From the NCBI GenBank assembly GCA_016946835.1, contig JACVTC010000069.1, positions 902,001-966,000 of the forward strand: a stretch of 64,000 nt of DNA. Direction: 5' to 3'. Positions 48,046 to 59,829 of this stretch are shown here, in pieces. Every line of letters starts with the position of its first letter. The stretch's first letter is position 1. The position numbers and the translations under genes were made by a program. The notes below the pieces were generated by a model. That model was not told the origin of the DNA. It saw nothing but the letters and a program-made list of their open reading frames with translations, and did no database searches. This stretch comes from Neocallimastix lanati (nom. inval.). Its lineage: Eukaryota; Neocallimastigomycota; Neocallimastigomycetes; Neocallimastigales; Neocallimastigaceae.

Positions 48046-49104
48046 GATTAAAATTAAATGTTATATAAAAATAAATTATTATATTGATACATAAATTTAT
48101 ATATTATTATATGCAATAATAAGAATCATTTGAATGTATATTAACAAACTTAAAATTAATAATACAGGTTAGAAATTAAATTAAAATATATATTTTTAAT
48201 AATAGGCTAATAATATATAGAAAATATATATGGAAACTTTAATAATTGTAGCTTAATAATACATATTTAATAATGCATTACAGTCCTATGTTTTAGAGTG
48301 AATATAAAATAAAATAAAATATTTAAATTAATGTAATATTTAATTTTAATAAAATATTTTTATTTTTATTTTAGTAAATAAACACTCAATGAAAAATTAA
48401 TAAATAAAATAATAATTATTTTAATTTTTATATATTATATATATAGGATTTATTATATTAAATATATAAATATATTATTATTTATATTATTATTAAAATA
48501 AATTTTTTTCTAAATAATAATTATTTAAATAATATATATTGAATTAATATTATTTATTTAATTTTTTTTATTTAATAAAAATATTAAATAGTCTATTAAT
48601 AATTAATTTTTCTTTAACTCATTTATAACAATATAAATGTTTACCCAATTTGAAAAATATTAAAATTATTTAATGTATTATATTTTTAAAAAAAAAATTG
48701 TATATAAAAATATATATATATATTTAAAGTATATCTTAACAAATTCAAAAAAACTAAAATTATTTGATTATATATTGTGTAACTATTAAATATATTTACT
48801 GCAATAAAATAATTTTTTTTTTTGTTTAAAGAAAAATAAATTTATGATCCATGATATAAATTTTTTATGATTTATTCATGTCTAAAAAAAAAAAAATTAA
48901 ATTTTTAATTAATATAATAATATTATATTAAAAAATTTTTATTTAGATATTTTAGAGAATAAATATCTTTAATAAGAAAAAAGTTTTTTTATTTTAAATA
49001 TTATTATTAATATTATTTAATTTTTTTTTATTATTTTAAAATAATAATATTAATTACAAATAAATAAAATTTTCTATTTTAAAAAAAATCAGAAATTTAA
49101 ATTT
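48046..49104. other. AT-rich spacer
   Basis: No gene, array or structured element seen; several runs of 8-12 A or T. Confidence 0.7.
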
Positions 49105-49989
49105 TTAAAAAAATCTTTTATTATTTTTGCATTTAATATAAATTTTTTTTTTAGAAGAATTGATAGAATTTCCAAGACATAAACTTTCTGATAATTTACT
49201 AGTGATAGTTCCATCATTTCTACGATAACGCAAAATAGCATTTGCATCACACTCACCCATCATTACCTTAGAATTATCATTATCAGAAACTCTTAAACAT
49301 AAATCCAAATTACTTTTTGATTTGAAGAAAGTTCCCCCTTTAGTACTTACAACATACCATTGATAGTTATCTGTATTATCGCACTTTTCATAAGTTGGGA
49401 TTTCATCTTCATAATCAGGAGCGTATAAACATTTTTCTGTGTATTCATTGTAAATCCAAATTGGTTTAGTTGTTGGTGTAGGATTTATTGTTGTGGTGGT
49501 AGTAGTAGTGGTAGTGGTATTGATTTTTTTTGTAGGTTTTCTATTTGATATTTCCCAAAATATTTTTTTGTTATGTCTATCACATTTAGTTAATCTTAAA
49601 AATTCTTCATCACTTAAATCATCAATAGCACTTACGCACATATTATCACTTTTGATAAATTTTGATACTTCATCATATTTCATTATAGCATTTTCGTCAC
49701 ACTTTGCTAATTTGATTTGATCGTCAACATAGGATATACAAAATTCTTTATCAGTAGCAGACATGAAATAAATGCCATCATCATCTTCACCAATATACCA
49801 CTTATTGTCAATACTATTATTACAATAATCGTACGTTATTGATTCATCTGAATAACCTGAAGCATATAAACAGCTATTTAAATATTCATTGTATATCCAG
49901 ACAGACGCTTTATTATTGCTTTTTAATTCTTGAGGTAAAGCAATAATTTTATTTAAGACAATTCCGATAATAAATATTCCTAAAATCAT
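49105..49989 (-). CDS. Secreted lectin with two ricin-type beta-trefoil domains
   Basis: A 294-residue open frame. A signal peptide (MILGIFIIGIVLNKIIALP) is followed by a first domain of about 125 residues beginning VWIYNEYLNSCLYASGYSDE and with the Q-W-type features DNKWYI, LAKCDENAIMKY and MCVSAIDD. Then comes a linker of about ten Thr plus Pro (encoded by GTG/GTA repeats on the plus strand) and a second like domain (IWIYNEYTEKCLYAPDYEDE ... QWYV ... GECDANAILRY ... LCLGNS). Such domains bind sugars; a role in sticking to plant fibre, the fungal wall or host mucin is possible. The first domain is very close to the C-terminal domain of the large gene at 51.3-56.2 kb on the same strand, so one came from the other. 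Intact; stop TAA at the end. Confidence 0.8.
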   Translation of the reverse strand: MILGIFIIGIVLNKIIALPQELKSNNKASVWIYNEYLNSCLYASGYSDESITYDYCNNSIDNKWYIGEDDDGIYFMSATDKEFCISYVDDQIKLAKCDENAIMKYDEVSKFIKSDNMCVSAIDDLSDEEFLRLTKCDRHNKKIFWEISNRKPTKKINTTTTTTTTTTINPTPTTKPIWIYNEYTEKCLYAPDYEDEIPTYEKCDNTDNYQWYVVSTKGGTFFKSKSNLDLCLRVSDNDNSKVMMGECDANAILRYRRNDGTITSKLSESLCLGNSINSSKKKIYIKCKNNKRFF

Positions 49990-51280
49990 TTAAATAATAA
50001 TTTTTTTTTTTAAATTTATAATTTTAAAAATCATTTTATAAGCACAATCAAATATTAGATTTTTTATTGAAAACAGAATAGTAGATTTTATTCATTATAA
50101 AAATTTTTTATTAGTTAAAATTTAAATAGTATTTTTCTACTATGTGAGATACGCTTTTAATGTATTAATTATATTATATAAGCCATATAAAATAATATAA
50201 TAATATATAATTTATATAAAATTTAATATTCTTGATTTTTTATCATAATATAAAGTTGAACATAATATTAAAAGTAATTATATTAATTATTTTTGTTTTA
50301 TTATTTTTTTTTTATTTTATTTATAGTATTAATATTAATATTTGATATTTTTTATGTAGAGTTACACAAACGTCAAAACAATAAAGTTTTTGAAATTTAA
50401 TTAAAATAAAGATATTTCATTTAAATTACTGGTATATATACAATTTAAATAAAACTAAATAAAAAAATAATAAAAAAATAATAAATTAAAAAAAAAAAAA
50501 AAAAATTAGAATTCCAATAAAAACTTATTCAATACATTTTATCAAGTTTTAAAAAAATATCTTTTTTTTTTTATATATAGATATTTCTTTAATTTTTAAC
50601 TTCCATTTATATAAATATTATATATATTAAGTATATAGTATAATATTAACATGTAATAGATCTTATTTCTTATTTATTAAATTTTTTTTATTATAATTGT
50701 GTTTTAGTAACTTTTTTTTTTTTTTTGTTAGTTTAAAAATTATTTTTTTTTATTTTTTTAATATCTTTTTATTTTTTAAAGATGATTTTTTTTTTTTTTT
50801 TATTTAAAAACACTAAATCAAACAAGATTAATAATATTAAAATAAAAATAATAAAATTAATATTTATTCTGGAATTGAAATGATTGATATTTCATTTATT
50901 AAATAGTTAAATTCTAGAAGTTTAAAACACTATCTATTTGTTTATTTTTATATTTTTATATTTTTATATTTTTATATTTATATATATTTTTATTTATCTT
51001 TTAATTATTATTTATTATTTTTTATAATATTATAAATATATATATTTTTTTATATTTTTTATTTTTTTCATAATTTTATATTTTTATTTTTTAATATTTT
51101 TATATTTTAATAATTTTATTTCGTATTTTCTAAATTTTTATTATTTTTATTATTTTTTGAACTACTATTTTTATTATTAAATATTCATTTTTATTTTTGT
51201 AATATATATTATACGATATTTGTATAACATTATTTATTTTTATGGCAATAAAAACAACTAAATATATTAATAATATTCCA
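49990..51280. other. AT-rich spacer
   Basis: Homopolymer-rich, with a TATTTTTATATTT tandem stretch at about 50945-51000. At 51130-51300 the minus strand has a hydrophobic stretch (GILLIYLVVFIAI) in a different frame from the end of the lectin gene; it could be a lost membrane anchor of that gene. Confidence 0.55.
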
Positions 51281-54200
51281 TTAATTTGATATATAGGATA
51301 TATCAGATATGAATTCCCACATTTGCTTTTCATCATGTCTATTACAACTACTAAGCTTTACTTCATATTGAGAATAGGGATCATCATTATCATCAATACC
51401 GCTAAGGCATTTATTATCACTTTTTATAGATTTTGATGCTTTAATATATTTCAAAATAGCTTTTTCATCACATTCACCTAAAGTCATCCTATTTTTAATA
51501 ACTCTCATACATAAATTATGTTTAGCTGCAGATATAAAATAGGTATTACCATCAATCTATCTTCTCAAAATACCATTTGTATTTATTATGATCAACACAA
51601 TCTTCATAAGTTATAGGTTCATTTTTAAAACCACTAGTATATAGACATTTATTGTAGTATTTATTATATAACCAAACAGCATCTGACTTAGGATTAAATG
51701 AATTAGTTGAGCTATACTTCCATAGTATTTGATTATTACCATTATCCCAAACAATTCCATGATTAGATTTATCACAACGTAATCTACTATTATTAGATTT
51801 TTTATTGGACAAAATATTATCTATGTCTTCGTTATTTTTATCCCTAAATGTAAGACTATTATTTTCAATAATTATTTTATATAAGTAGGCTGATTTATTT
51901 CCACCATAATTTTTTATTTCAGTTGATGTTTGTTTTTTATGATCTCTGTAAAGTAATTTACCATTAAGTATAGCTATTGAATAATCACCACAATATAACA
52001 TTTCACCTTCTGTAAATGAATCGCCAATTTTTATTTCGCTTGCTTTTAATGGTCTATTATGGATATTTCCAGTAGTCCATTTATATTCTCCAGTATTTGA
52101 TTTTAACACTAATATAAAATTAGAATTGCTTTGATCTATTTTCTTTTCTATTAAACTTAATTCATAAGAATCATCTTGCTTGAAATACTCTTCATGCAAT
52201 ATATATTTGTTATTATTAACATAAATATTACCATTTTTACTTAAATTAATAGAAAATATCGGTTCATCAATTTGGATATTTTTAGTAATATCATATAATA
52301 AAATATTATGTTTATAAAGCTTTCCGTATATTAAATTTAGCCATTCATCTTCATTATAAAATATTGGTGTTAATGGATAAATTGCATTGCATTCTGGAGT
52401 AAATGTATTTAATGTTTTACAATTTAATCTTCCATAATATTTCCAAATAGTATTTGTTGAATTACTTAATATTAATGCATTAGGAATACTATCATATTCT
52501 AATTTCATATTTGAATAATTATTAACAACCTCTTCATTATTAATGCTAAATTTATTATTATCAATTTTAAGTTCATAAATTATAATAAATCCACCTTTTT
52601 TCGGTAATTGTAACCCAAAATTATTGGATAAATAAGCATATTGATTATCATTATTAATAGAATATAATCGATCATATGTGGTAAAATTATTAGCTACGAT
52701 AATTTCACCGTATTTATTAATCCTTTCAACATTACTTTCAATTTGGTATAAAAATTTAACTGGTGTGTATCCCCATTCAATCTTATGAGTACCTTTATCC
52801 ATAATAATTAATTTATTTGATTGATTTCTGAAATTATATTTAAAAGTTAATGTATAATCTTTATTTGGGGTCAATGAAGCTATCGTTTTTACTCCATTTT
52901 CACAGTATAAAAATAACCCATTATCCAATAATTTTAATTCTTTAATTTTACTACAACTACTTATAATCTGTTTATTGTTATTTTCTTCATACACAAGTTC
53001 AGTTTCAGTAAGATACAATGAAACTTTTCAATTATATACTGAGAGTATCTTTTCATTAGGTAATAAATTGTTAAAATAAGGGTCTATCACAATTAAAGGG
53101 TCATGATCTGGTTCTGGATAACTATTTAATTCATAAAGATAAGGTAATCTTAATTCCTCATGACATGAAGAAATAGAATAAACTAATGGTTCAGCATATC
53201 GCATATGATAATTTTTTTCTCTAACAAACAAATTACTCCAAACATAATCATTATTATTATCCAAAATTTTCAATTCACCTTTGTCATCCAATACTGATCG
53301 GAATGATAACGATTCAATATTACTTATACATTTATTTGATTTTGATAAGTTTTCATAAGCATAGCTACTTTCTGTTTCATTTTTCTTATAAATAGAAATG
53401 CAATCGAAATTTATAGTTTGCCACATAATATGCTTAAATTTATCTCTTAATATATATTAATTCACCATAACGAGAAAATGCTAAATGATATGGCGGATCA
53501 AAAGGTTCAACAAATGCTGTATTCGATGACCATAAAGTTCTATGATATTGTTTTAATACTAAATTTCCGGATGGTTGTAAATAGAAAATATAGTTACCAT
53601 TTGGAGATGACAAAGCTTCATTTTCAAATAAAGTTGTATTACAATCAAATGTAATCATCGAATTATATTTAACTTTAACATTCTTACTTATCTTATTATG
53701 TGAATCATTATTAATTGGTAAGGTATTAAAATTTAATGGTAAATTATACTCTATTGGAAATGCATATCCTTTATATTCAAATGTTTGTGATGAAATTTTC
53801 CAAATAACTGTACCTAAAATATCATATAATAAAACTTCACAATCAGCTCCACTGTCAATTGGATTAAGTATCAGAGTATAGCCTTTAGTTCCATAGTAAC
53901 CAACTGTATATGGTAGATGTTTAGGTAAAGAATCCCATATAACTAAACTCTGTTTAGTATTAACGGTAAATAAGTCATCGTCTAATTTATTATAACTAGC
54001 TAAAATATTATCCGCTTCCATAATTAAATGCTCATTTTTAGCAATTCTTAATCTTATATTAAATCTACTAGCATTAATAATTCCATTTTCAGGTATTTCT
54101 GTATTGGTAAACCACACGGCATGATCAATATCAAAATCGGATTGACAAAGAGCTAATCTACCATTAGGTAAAATTCCAAAGAACCATTTAAATGTATCTG

Positions 54201-56243
54201 AATCTATTGAAAGTACATCATTGTGATTAAGGTAAATATATTCATTAGAAAGTAAAATATTCTTTACATTTGCATTATTTATTCTATTAGCAGCATAATT
54301 ATTTAATAATTTGATACCTCTAACATTATTGTTATCACTACAATCACTTCTATTAATAATAAAATAATCCTTAAAATATTCAATCATTGATTCTGAATGT
54401 ATAAATTTTACTTTTTCATCATTATATTCATTTGAATTTAAACAAGCCCATACAACAGCTTCAGTTTTAATTTTTGGTGTAATAATATAGGAATAGCATT
54501 TATCATCGATAGGATTATTTGTTATACTCTGATTAATTTGATAACTATTACCACTACTATTAATTCATTCGTAGTTTGATCTTGATCCATTACACCATAA
54601 GTAGTAGCATCATATCTAGAATATTCATGACTATTAATTATTGCTCCTCCTTCACTACTACCTTCTACATCTGTATTACTTGTTGTGTAAGTACCAGCTA
54701 ATGCCATAACTAATTGTGATCTATCATTTCTATCAGCAATATAATCTTGTATATCAAAATCAAAATTAGCTAAATTATATTGTGTTTGTTCATTTCTTAC
54801 ATCCCAGTAATCCATTTGATTTTCATTTCTTAAATTCCAGAAGTCTGTTTGATTCTCATTCCTTAAACCCCAAAAATCGGTTTGGTTTTCACTTCTTAAA
54901 CTCCAATAGTCTGTTTGATTATAAGTTAAATCTGCTAATTTTTTTTCTTGCTCCATCATATCTTTTTGAATATTATTAGATTCATGTGCTTCGTGGCCTT
55001 GCCATATACCTGTGGCAGTACCACTTACAAGTGTCAATCCTGCAATTACAGCAGCAACGGTTTCTACTGCTATTCTTTTTTTAAGGTTTGGTTCATACTT
55101 AAAATCACTATTTGTTAGATTGTTTCTTTTACTATATTTATTAGTATTAGCTTTAACATAATCTGGTTTTTCAACTTTAGCAATAGCACTATCATTTCTT
55201 TTATAATCATCCATACTTAAATGACTATATTCTTGTGTTTTAGAACATTCACTATACTTATTCCAGTTTTTCTCACGTGTTTCAATGTCTGTATTTGTTG
55301 TTGCATGTGTTTTTTCTTCTGAAACACCATGAATATGGGATTCTGAATGTTCATCTATATGTGTGGTACTTATTTCATTAGTATTAGAGGTTGAATTTGA
55401 ATGCGTTAATGAAACTGCCTGCTCTAATGAATTTGTTTTCGATTCACTATTACTTTGTGAAATACTTCCACTATCACTTAAAGAATTTGCAACTTCCATA
55501 GTATTGGAAATTTCATCTGTAAATGTACTACTATTTTCTGTAACCGTTCCATAAGTTGAAGAACGCGTAATTCCATTAGAGTCTGATATACTGTATTGTT
55601 TTTCAATAGACGCTGTTATAATAGCATTACATACAACATTACATCCCTTACAATTATTCACTGCACTACATTTAGTAATCCCCGAAGGAATATCATTAAA
55701 AATATTTTTGTCAATATTTATTATATTACCTAATGCATATCTAACATTAGCAGCATCAACACCTATTGTTAAATTTTTGTGATAAGGGTTAAATCCTGGA
55801 TTGATACTTGTTAATGGAATACAACGTTTCTTTGAATTTTGTAATTTATCATATATACTATTAATATAATCCTCTGATAATTTTTTATAGTCTGAATCTA
55901 ATAATGTATTATTCCCTCTAAAGAAATTTTTTTCTTCCTTTTCTTCACTCGTATTCTCTACTTCTCTTTTTTGAATTTTAGATTTGGATATATCAAAATA
56001 CAATCCCATACTATTAACAATTGTATTATTACCACAAAATGAAACACCATACCAAGTTGGTCCTAAGAATTTAGCATATTCTTCAATGGTTTCTGCATAT
56101 ACCGTATTTCCTTTATCATCAATATATATGGGATCATAAATTTTTATGACCCCTTCTGAATTATAAAGGCAAAATTCTTTAGCTTTATTTGTTAAAGTAA
56201 TTCTAATGAATAGAATAAAAGTTAGCAATACAATTGACTTCAT
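51281..56243 (-). pseudogene. Very large secreted multi-lectin protein (bulb-lectin plus beta-trefoil), interrupted
   Basis: From the ATG at 56243: a signal peptide (MKSIVLLTFILFIRITLTN), a 170-residue unknown domain with Cys, CSAVNNCKGCNVVC, a 110-residue Ser/Thr/Asn-rich stretch, a hydrophobic segment (AVETVAAVIAGLTLVSGTAT, about residues 395-415), then four tandem 13-residue repeats of the NQTDFWGLRNE type. After that come several bulb-type (mannose-binding) lectin domains: SSPNGNYIFYLQPSGNLVLK ... LWSSNT near 53.55 kb, and like blocks near 54.2, 53.3, 52.9, 52.6 and 52.0 kb. The C-terminus is a ricin-type domain (VWLYNKYYNKCLYTSGF ... LGECDEKAILKY ... CLSGIDDN). The coding sense is unbroken over 4.96 kb, but there are about three one-base frame changes and one in-frame TGA. 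A whole product would have about 1,650 residues, secreted or membrane-held, binding glycans. Whether it is a real pseudogene or suffers from consensus errors cannot be told. Confidence 0.75.
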
Positions 56244-56653
56244 TTCAATTATTAATTAATTTTTTTTTTTTTTTTTAAATCTTAAATAATTCGGATAATA
56301 AATCATTTTATATTATTATATTTTATACCTGAAAATATTTTTAAAATTTTAAAATTTATTTTTTAGAATTTGATATTCAATTTATGATTAAATATCAAAC
56401 TATGTTTGTTACTATTAAAAATATAAAATAAAATAAAAGTTGATATTAACAATAAAATTTTAAACGGTATATTAATTTATATAATGTTAGTGAACCAGCA
56501 AAATGAATTATTAAATAATAGCAAATTATAATATTTTCTTATTTTATTAAATACTTCTTAAAAAGTAAATCTTTTTAAAAATACTAACTATTATTTCTAA
56601 AATAAATTCATTATATTTTATTTTAATATAATTCATTTCTTTATTTAAATAGT
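56244..56653. other. AT-rich spacer
   Basis: A T run near 56258-56276 directly upstream of the lectin gene start; nothing else seen. Confidence 0.7.
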
Positions 56654-58105
56654 TTAGTATAAATAACTTTTAAAAATAGGATTTGGCGTATTTTTAAGTA
56701 ATTGGAAAATGTAATCTTCAAAATACAAATAATCTTCATTATAAGGATCTTTTTCCCATATATAATATGTTATTTTATTATCCATCAATTCTAAATATGT
56801 ATTAATTTCTAATAAAAATTGTATTAAATGTTTGTTGTAATTATTATGTAATAATGAAATGATACAAGTTAACTGAATTAGGAATTGTTCCAATTCACTA
56901 GTAGTATCGAATTTTGAATTAAAAATATACATTGGATCGTCCAATATTTTATTTAACTCATCGTTATTTAATAAATAATTATTAACAAAATTTAACTTAT
57001 TTAAAAAATCATTATCAACATCTTCTTCTCTATATTTATAAAAATCTAAAAGATCATATTTATTTAAAGTATTATATTTTTTAGGTTCTTTCAATTTAAT
57101 AAATTCTTCAGCAAAGTCATAAATCGGTTTGTTATTCTTGATATTACCCAATAATAACCGTATATATTTTTTGTCTTTATTTTCATTTTTATTTATTATT
57201 TTATAATTAAATTTATCATTATAACTAAAATTGTATCTATCAAAATCAGTACGAAGTGGAATATAATTATGCTTAAGTTTAAAAAATGTTTTAATACCCA
57301 AATCAGTAAATACGGCATTAATAAATTCTTCTGAAAATTTATCATTACAAGTTACATATAAAGTATTTGGTTTAAAAAATTTATTTTTATATTTTTTTAT
57401 AATATCGAAAGGAAAAAATAATGGAATGTTAATATTTTCACTATTATAATAATCATTACTAATATCGGAAAAATTGTTAGATAAATAGTTTAATAATTTT
57501 ACACTACGACAATGATTGTATATGAGTATACTGTGAAGTGTAAAAACAGCATATTTGGATTTAGATTGTTTTTCTAAAAAATAATCATTATCTTCATTTA
57601 AAAATTCTGATATTTCAAATTTAGTTGACATAAATGAAGAATATGTATGAAATAATTTATATAATTCAATATTTATATAATTATATTTATATAAATATAA
57701 TAAAGTTATTTCAAAACCTAAATATTTTGATAGTAATATAAAATTTTCATTATTATCTTCATTTAGAAATTTATCTATTAAAAAATTATTAATAATAAGT
57801 AACTCAAATATAGTGTCAGGATAACTATTATTATAAGGAAATATATTAAAATTATTTTTCATCTGTTTACTGGTATCGCAAAAATTAATAAATTTATTAT
57901 ACTGCTTAATATTATCTATTCTAAAATACTGACTAGCTAATAAACTTATTTCTATTACACATTCATGATTTTTTATCTTATTATAGTTAAATAAAGGTTC
58001 ATATAAATAAATTCCTTTTCTAGCTATTTCTAATAAACGTCTAGGATTACATGTTGAAACTAGTTCTTTATAAAATAAATTTGTATTTTTTTCTAGTTTA
58101 TTCAT
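56654..58105 (-). CDS. P-family protein of unknown function (copy 3), intact and diverged
   Basis: An open frame of 483 codons starting MNKLEKNTNLFYKELVSTCN. It shares with copies 1 and 2 the N-terminal pattern FYKEL-x-C-x-P-RLL-x-IA-x-GI-L-EPLFNY-KIK-HE, LLIINNFLIDK, KFSEEFINAVF, ILDDPMYIFN and LISLLHNNYNKHLIQFLL-type blocks, and NTPNPIFKSY at the end, but elsewhere it is much changed and carries an extra charged loop. No signal peptide or known domain. It is divergent from the short S-like gene at 58459, with 353 bases between, in contrast to the co-directed pairs at 28 and 39 kb. All three P genes lie beside an S gene. Confidence 0.75.
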   Translation of the reverse strand: MNKLEKNTNLFYKELVSTCNPRRLLEIARKGIYLYEPLFNYNKIKNHECVIEISLLASQYFRIDNIKQYNKFINFCDTSKQMKNNFNIFPYNNSYPDTIFELLIINNFLIDKFLNEDNNENFILLSKYLGFEITLLYLYKYNYINIELYKLFHTYSSFMSTKFEISEFLNEDNDYFLEKQSKSKYAVFTLHSILIYNHCRSVKLLNYLSNNFSDISNDYYNSENINIPLFFPFDIIKKYKNKFFKPNTLYVTCNDKFSEEFINAVFTDLGIKTFFKLKHNYIPLRTDFDRYNFSYNDKFNYKIINKNENKDKKYIRLLLGNIKNNKPIYDFAEEFIKLKEPKKYNTLNKYDLLDFYKYREEDVDNDFLNKLNFVNNYLLNNDELNKILDDPMYIFNSKFDTTSELEQFLIQLTCIISLLHNNYNKHLIQFLLEINTYLELMDNKITYYIWEKDPYNEDYLYFEDYIFQLLKNTPNPIFKSYLY

Positions 58106-58458
58106 AATAATAATAATAGTTCTTAATAAAATAAATTTATATTTTATTCCAGTTTATTCTTAATAAAAATGAAAGTATTTTTTATAAGTAAAATAAAATT
58201 TATTTATTAAATTAAATGCAAATATACGTGTTGTGTAATATGTTTTATATTATTTGATCTAATTTAATAAATGTTAAGCAAAATGGAATTAAAATTTAAT
58301 TCTATATTAATATTTTAATTTATCTAAAGTTCAAATTTTACTGTGATTAAATAATTAAAATATAAATTCATTTGAAAAAAAAAAATTATGATTAATAAAA
58401 TGATTTATTATTATTATTATTATGATTTCAAAATAAAGTTAATTAATATTTAGTACAT

Positions 58459-58770
58459 ATGAAATTATTAAAATATCTAATATTTAATGTGTTTATCTCT
58501 TTTTCTTATTGTGGATATCAAAATCATCAACATGAAGAAATATCTTTATTAGGTATATTATTATTAAATCATCGATTAGAAAACAATGAAATTAGTAATT
58601 TTCGCTTTGACATTAGTCCATATAATACTAATGTTATTGAAAATACTTTTAGTAGTAATGAAAAAGTGAAAAGTCCAATTTATGATATTAATGGTAATGA
58701 TATTATTAGTTACAAGATTATCCTTCGGTGGAATTATTTAAAAATTTACATTAAATTTATTAAAATATAA
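58459..58770 (+). CDS. Short S-like secreted protein (copy F)
   Basis: 103 codons. A signal peptide (MKLLKYLIFNVFISFSYCG) is followed by NHQHEEISLLGILLLNHRLE, matching the EEISLL-type block directly after the signal peptide in S copies D and E. The rest (FDISPYNTNVIENTF ... YDINGNDIISYK) is not clearly like the other copies, and the last 20 residues look like spacer, so it is probably a truncated or very diverged member. It stands divergent to P copy 3. Secreted; function unknown. Confidence 0.55.
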   Translation: MKLLKYLIFNVFISFSYCGYQNHQHEEISLLGILLLNHRLENNEISNFRFDISPYNTNVIENTFSSNEKVKSPIYDINGNDIISYKIILRWNYLKIYIKFIKI

Positions 58771-59308
58771 ATTAAATATTATTTTTTTATTAAACAATAA
58801 AATATAAATAAAAAAATAAAATAAAATATAAAAAACAGAAAATTTAAACAATGTTATTTTATATTATATTATAATATATATATATAATAGATATAAATAG
58901 ATATATATTTTTTTAAATATTTGAATATTTTAAAATTAAAATTATTTCTTATTTTATTTGTTGTGGTTGGTTGGTTGGTTGGTTGGAAATGGTGAAATCC
59001 TTTTTGATATAATAAAATGATTTATATAATTTTATTTATATATTTATATATAGTAAATATTAATAAAATTTAAAATTTAAAAGAAATATTATATTATAAA
59101 ATTTATTATATAAAAAAAAAAAAAAAAAAAAATTGTTTTAAAAATTCTGATTATAAAATTTTTTAAAAAAATAATAATTAATAAAATTTTATTCATTCAT
59201 TCATTGATTAATAATCAAAATTCATTTTAGTTTAAATTCACACAAAGAAGAATTAAAATAATATTAAAAGAAAAAAAAGAAAAACTTTTAATTTTAACTG
59301 AATAATAC

Positions 59309-59352
<44 letters not shown>

Positions 59353-59829
59353 AAAAAAAGGGAAACTTTTCAATTATATGATATTAATTTTTTTTTTTTT
59401 TTTTTTTTTTATTTTTATTTTTTTTTATTTTTTTTTTTTTTTTTTCAAATAATTTTAATATTTATTATTATTTTTTATTAAAAAATAATAAAAAATGTGA
59501 ATATTATCAATTTATTAATTAAATAAATAATAATAATTATTAATGAAAACCAATTTATAAAATTTTTTGTCTTAATAATATTTATTATTTATTATTATTA
59601 ATATTATTCAATTTTCTATTATTATTATAATAATTAATTATTATTTTAATTTATAATTATTATCATTATTTTATTTATTTCAAAAAAATAGTATAAATTA
59701 TATATTTTTAATTTTGCTTATTTTTTTTTTTTTTTTTTTTTTTTTTGCATTATATTTTTTATTTTTATTATTAGTTTCATTATTAGTTTTACCTAGAGTT
59801 TAATTATTACCTTCGTCACCATTCATATT
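58771..59829. other. Homopolymer-rich spacer
   Basis: No gene. A (GGTT)n run of about five units lies at 58966-58986, an A run of about 18 near 59112, an A run of about 36 at 59314-59350, and T runs of 15-20 at 59391-59445 and 59722-59746. Confidence 0.8.

Noticed and set aside
49493-49720. Plus-strand gene with poly-Val
   Set aside because: It is the shadow of the Thr linker of the lectin on the other strand.
56654-58105. P family as a known ankyrin or F-box protein
   Set aside because: No ankyrin consensus or F-box pattern could be found in any of the three copies.
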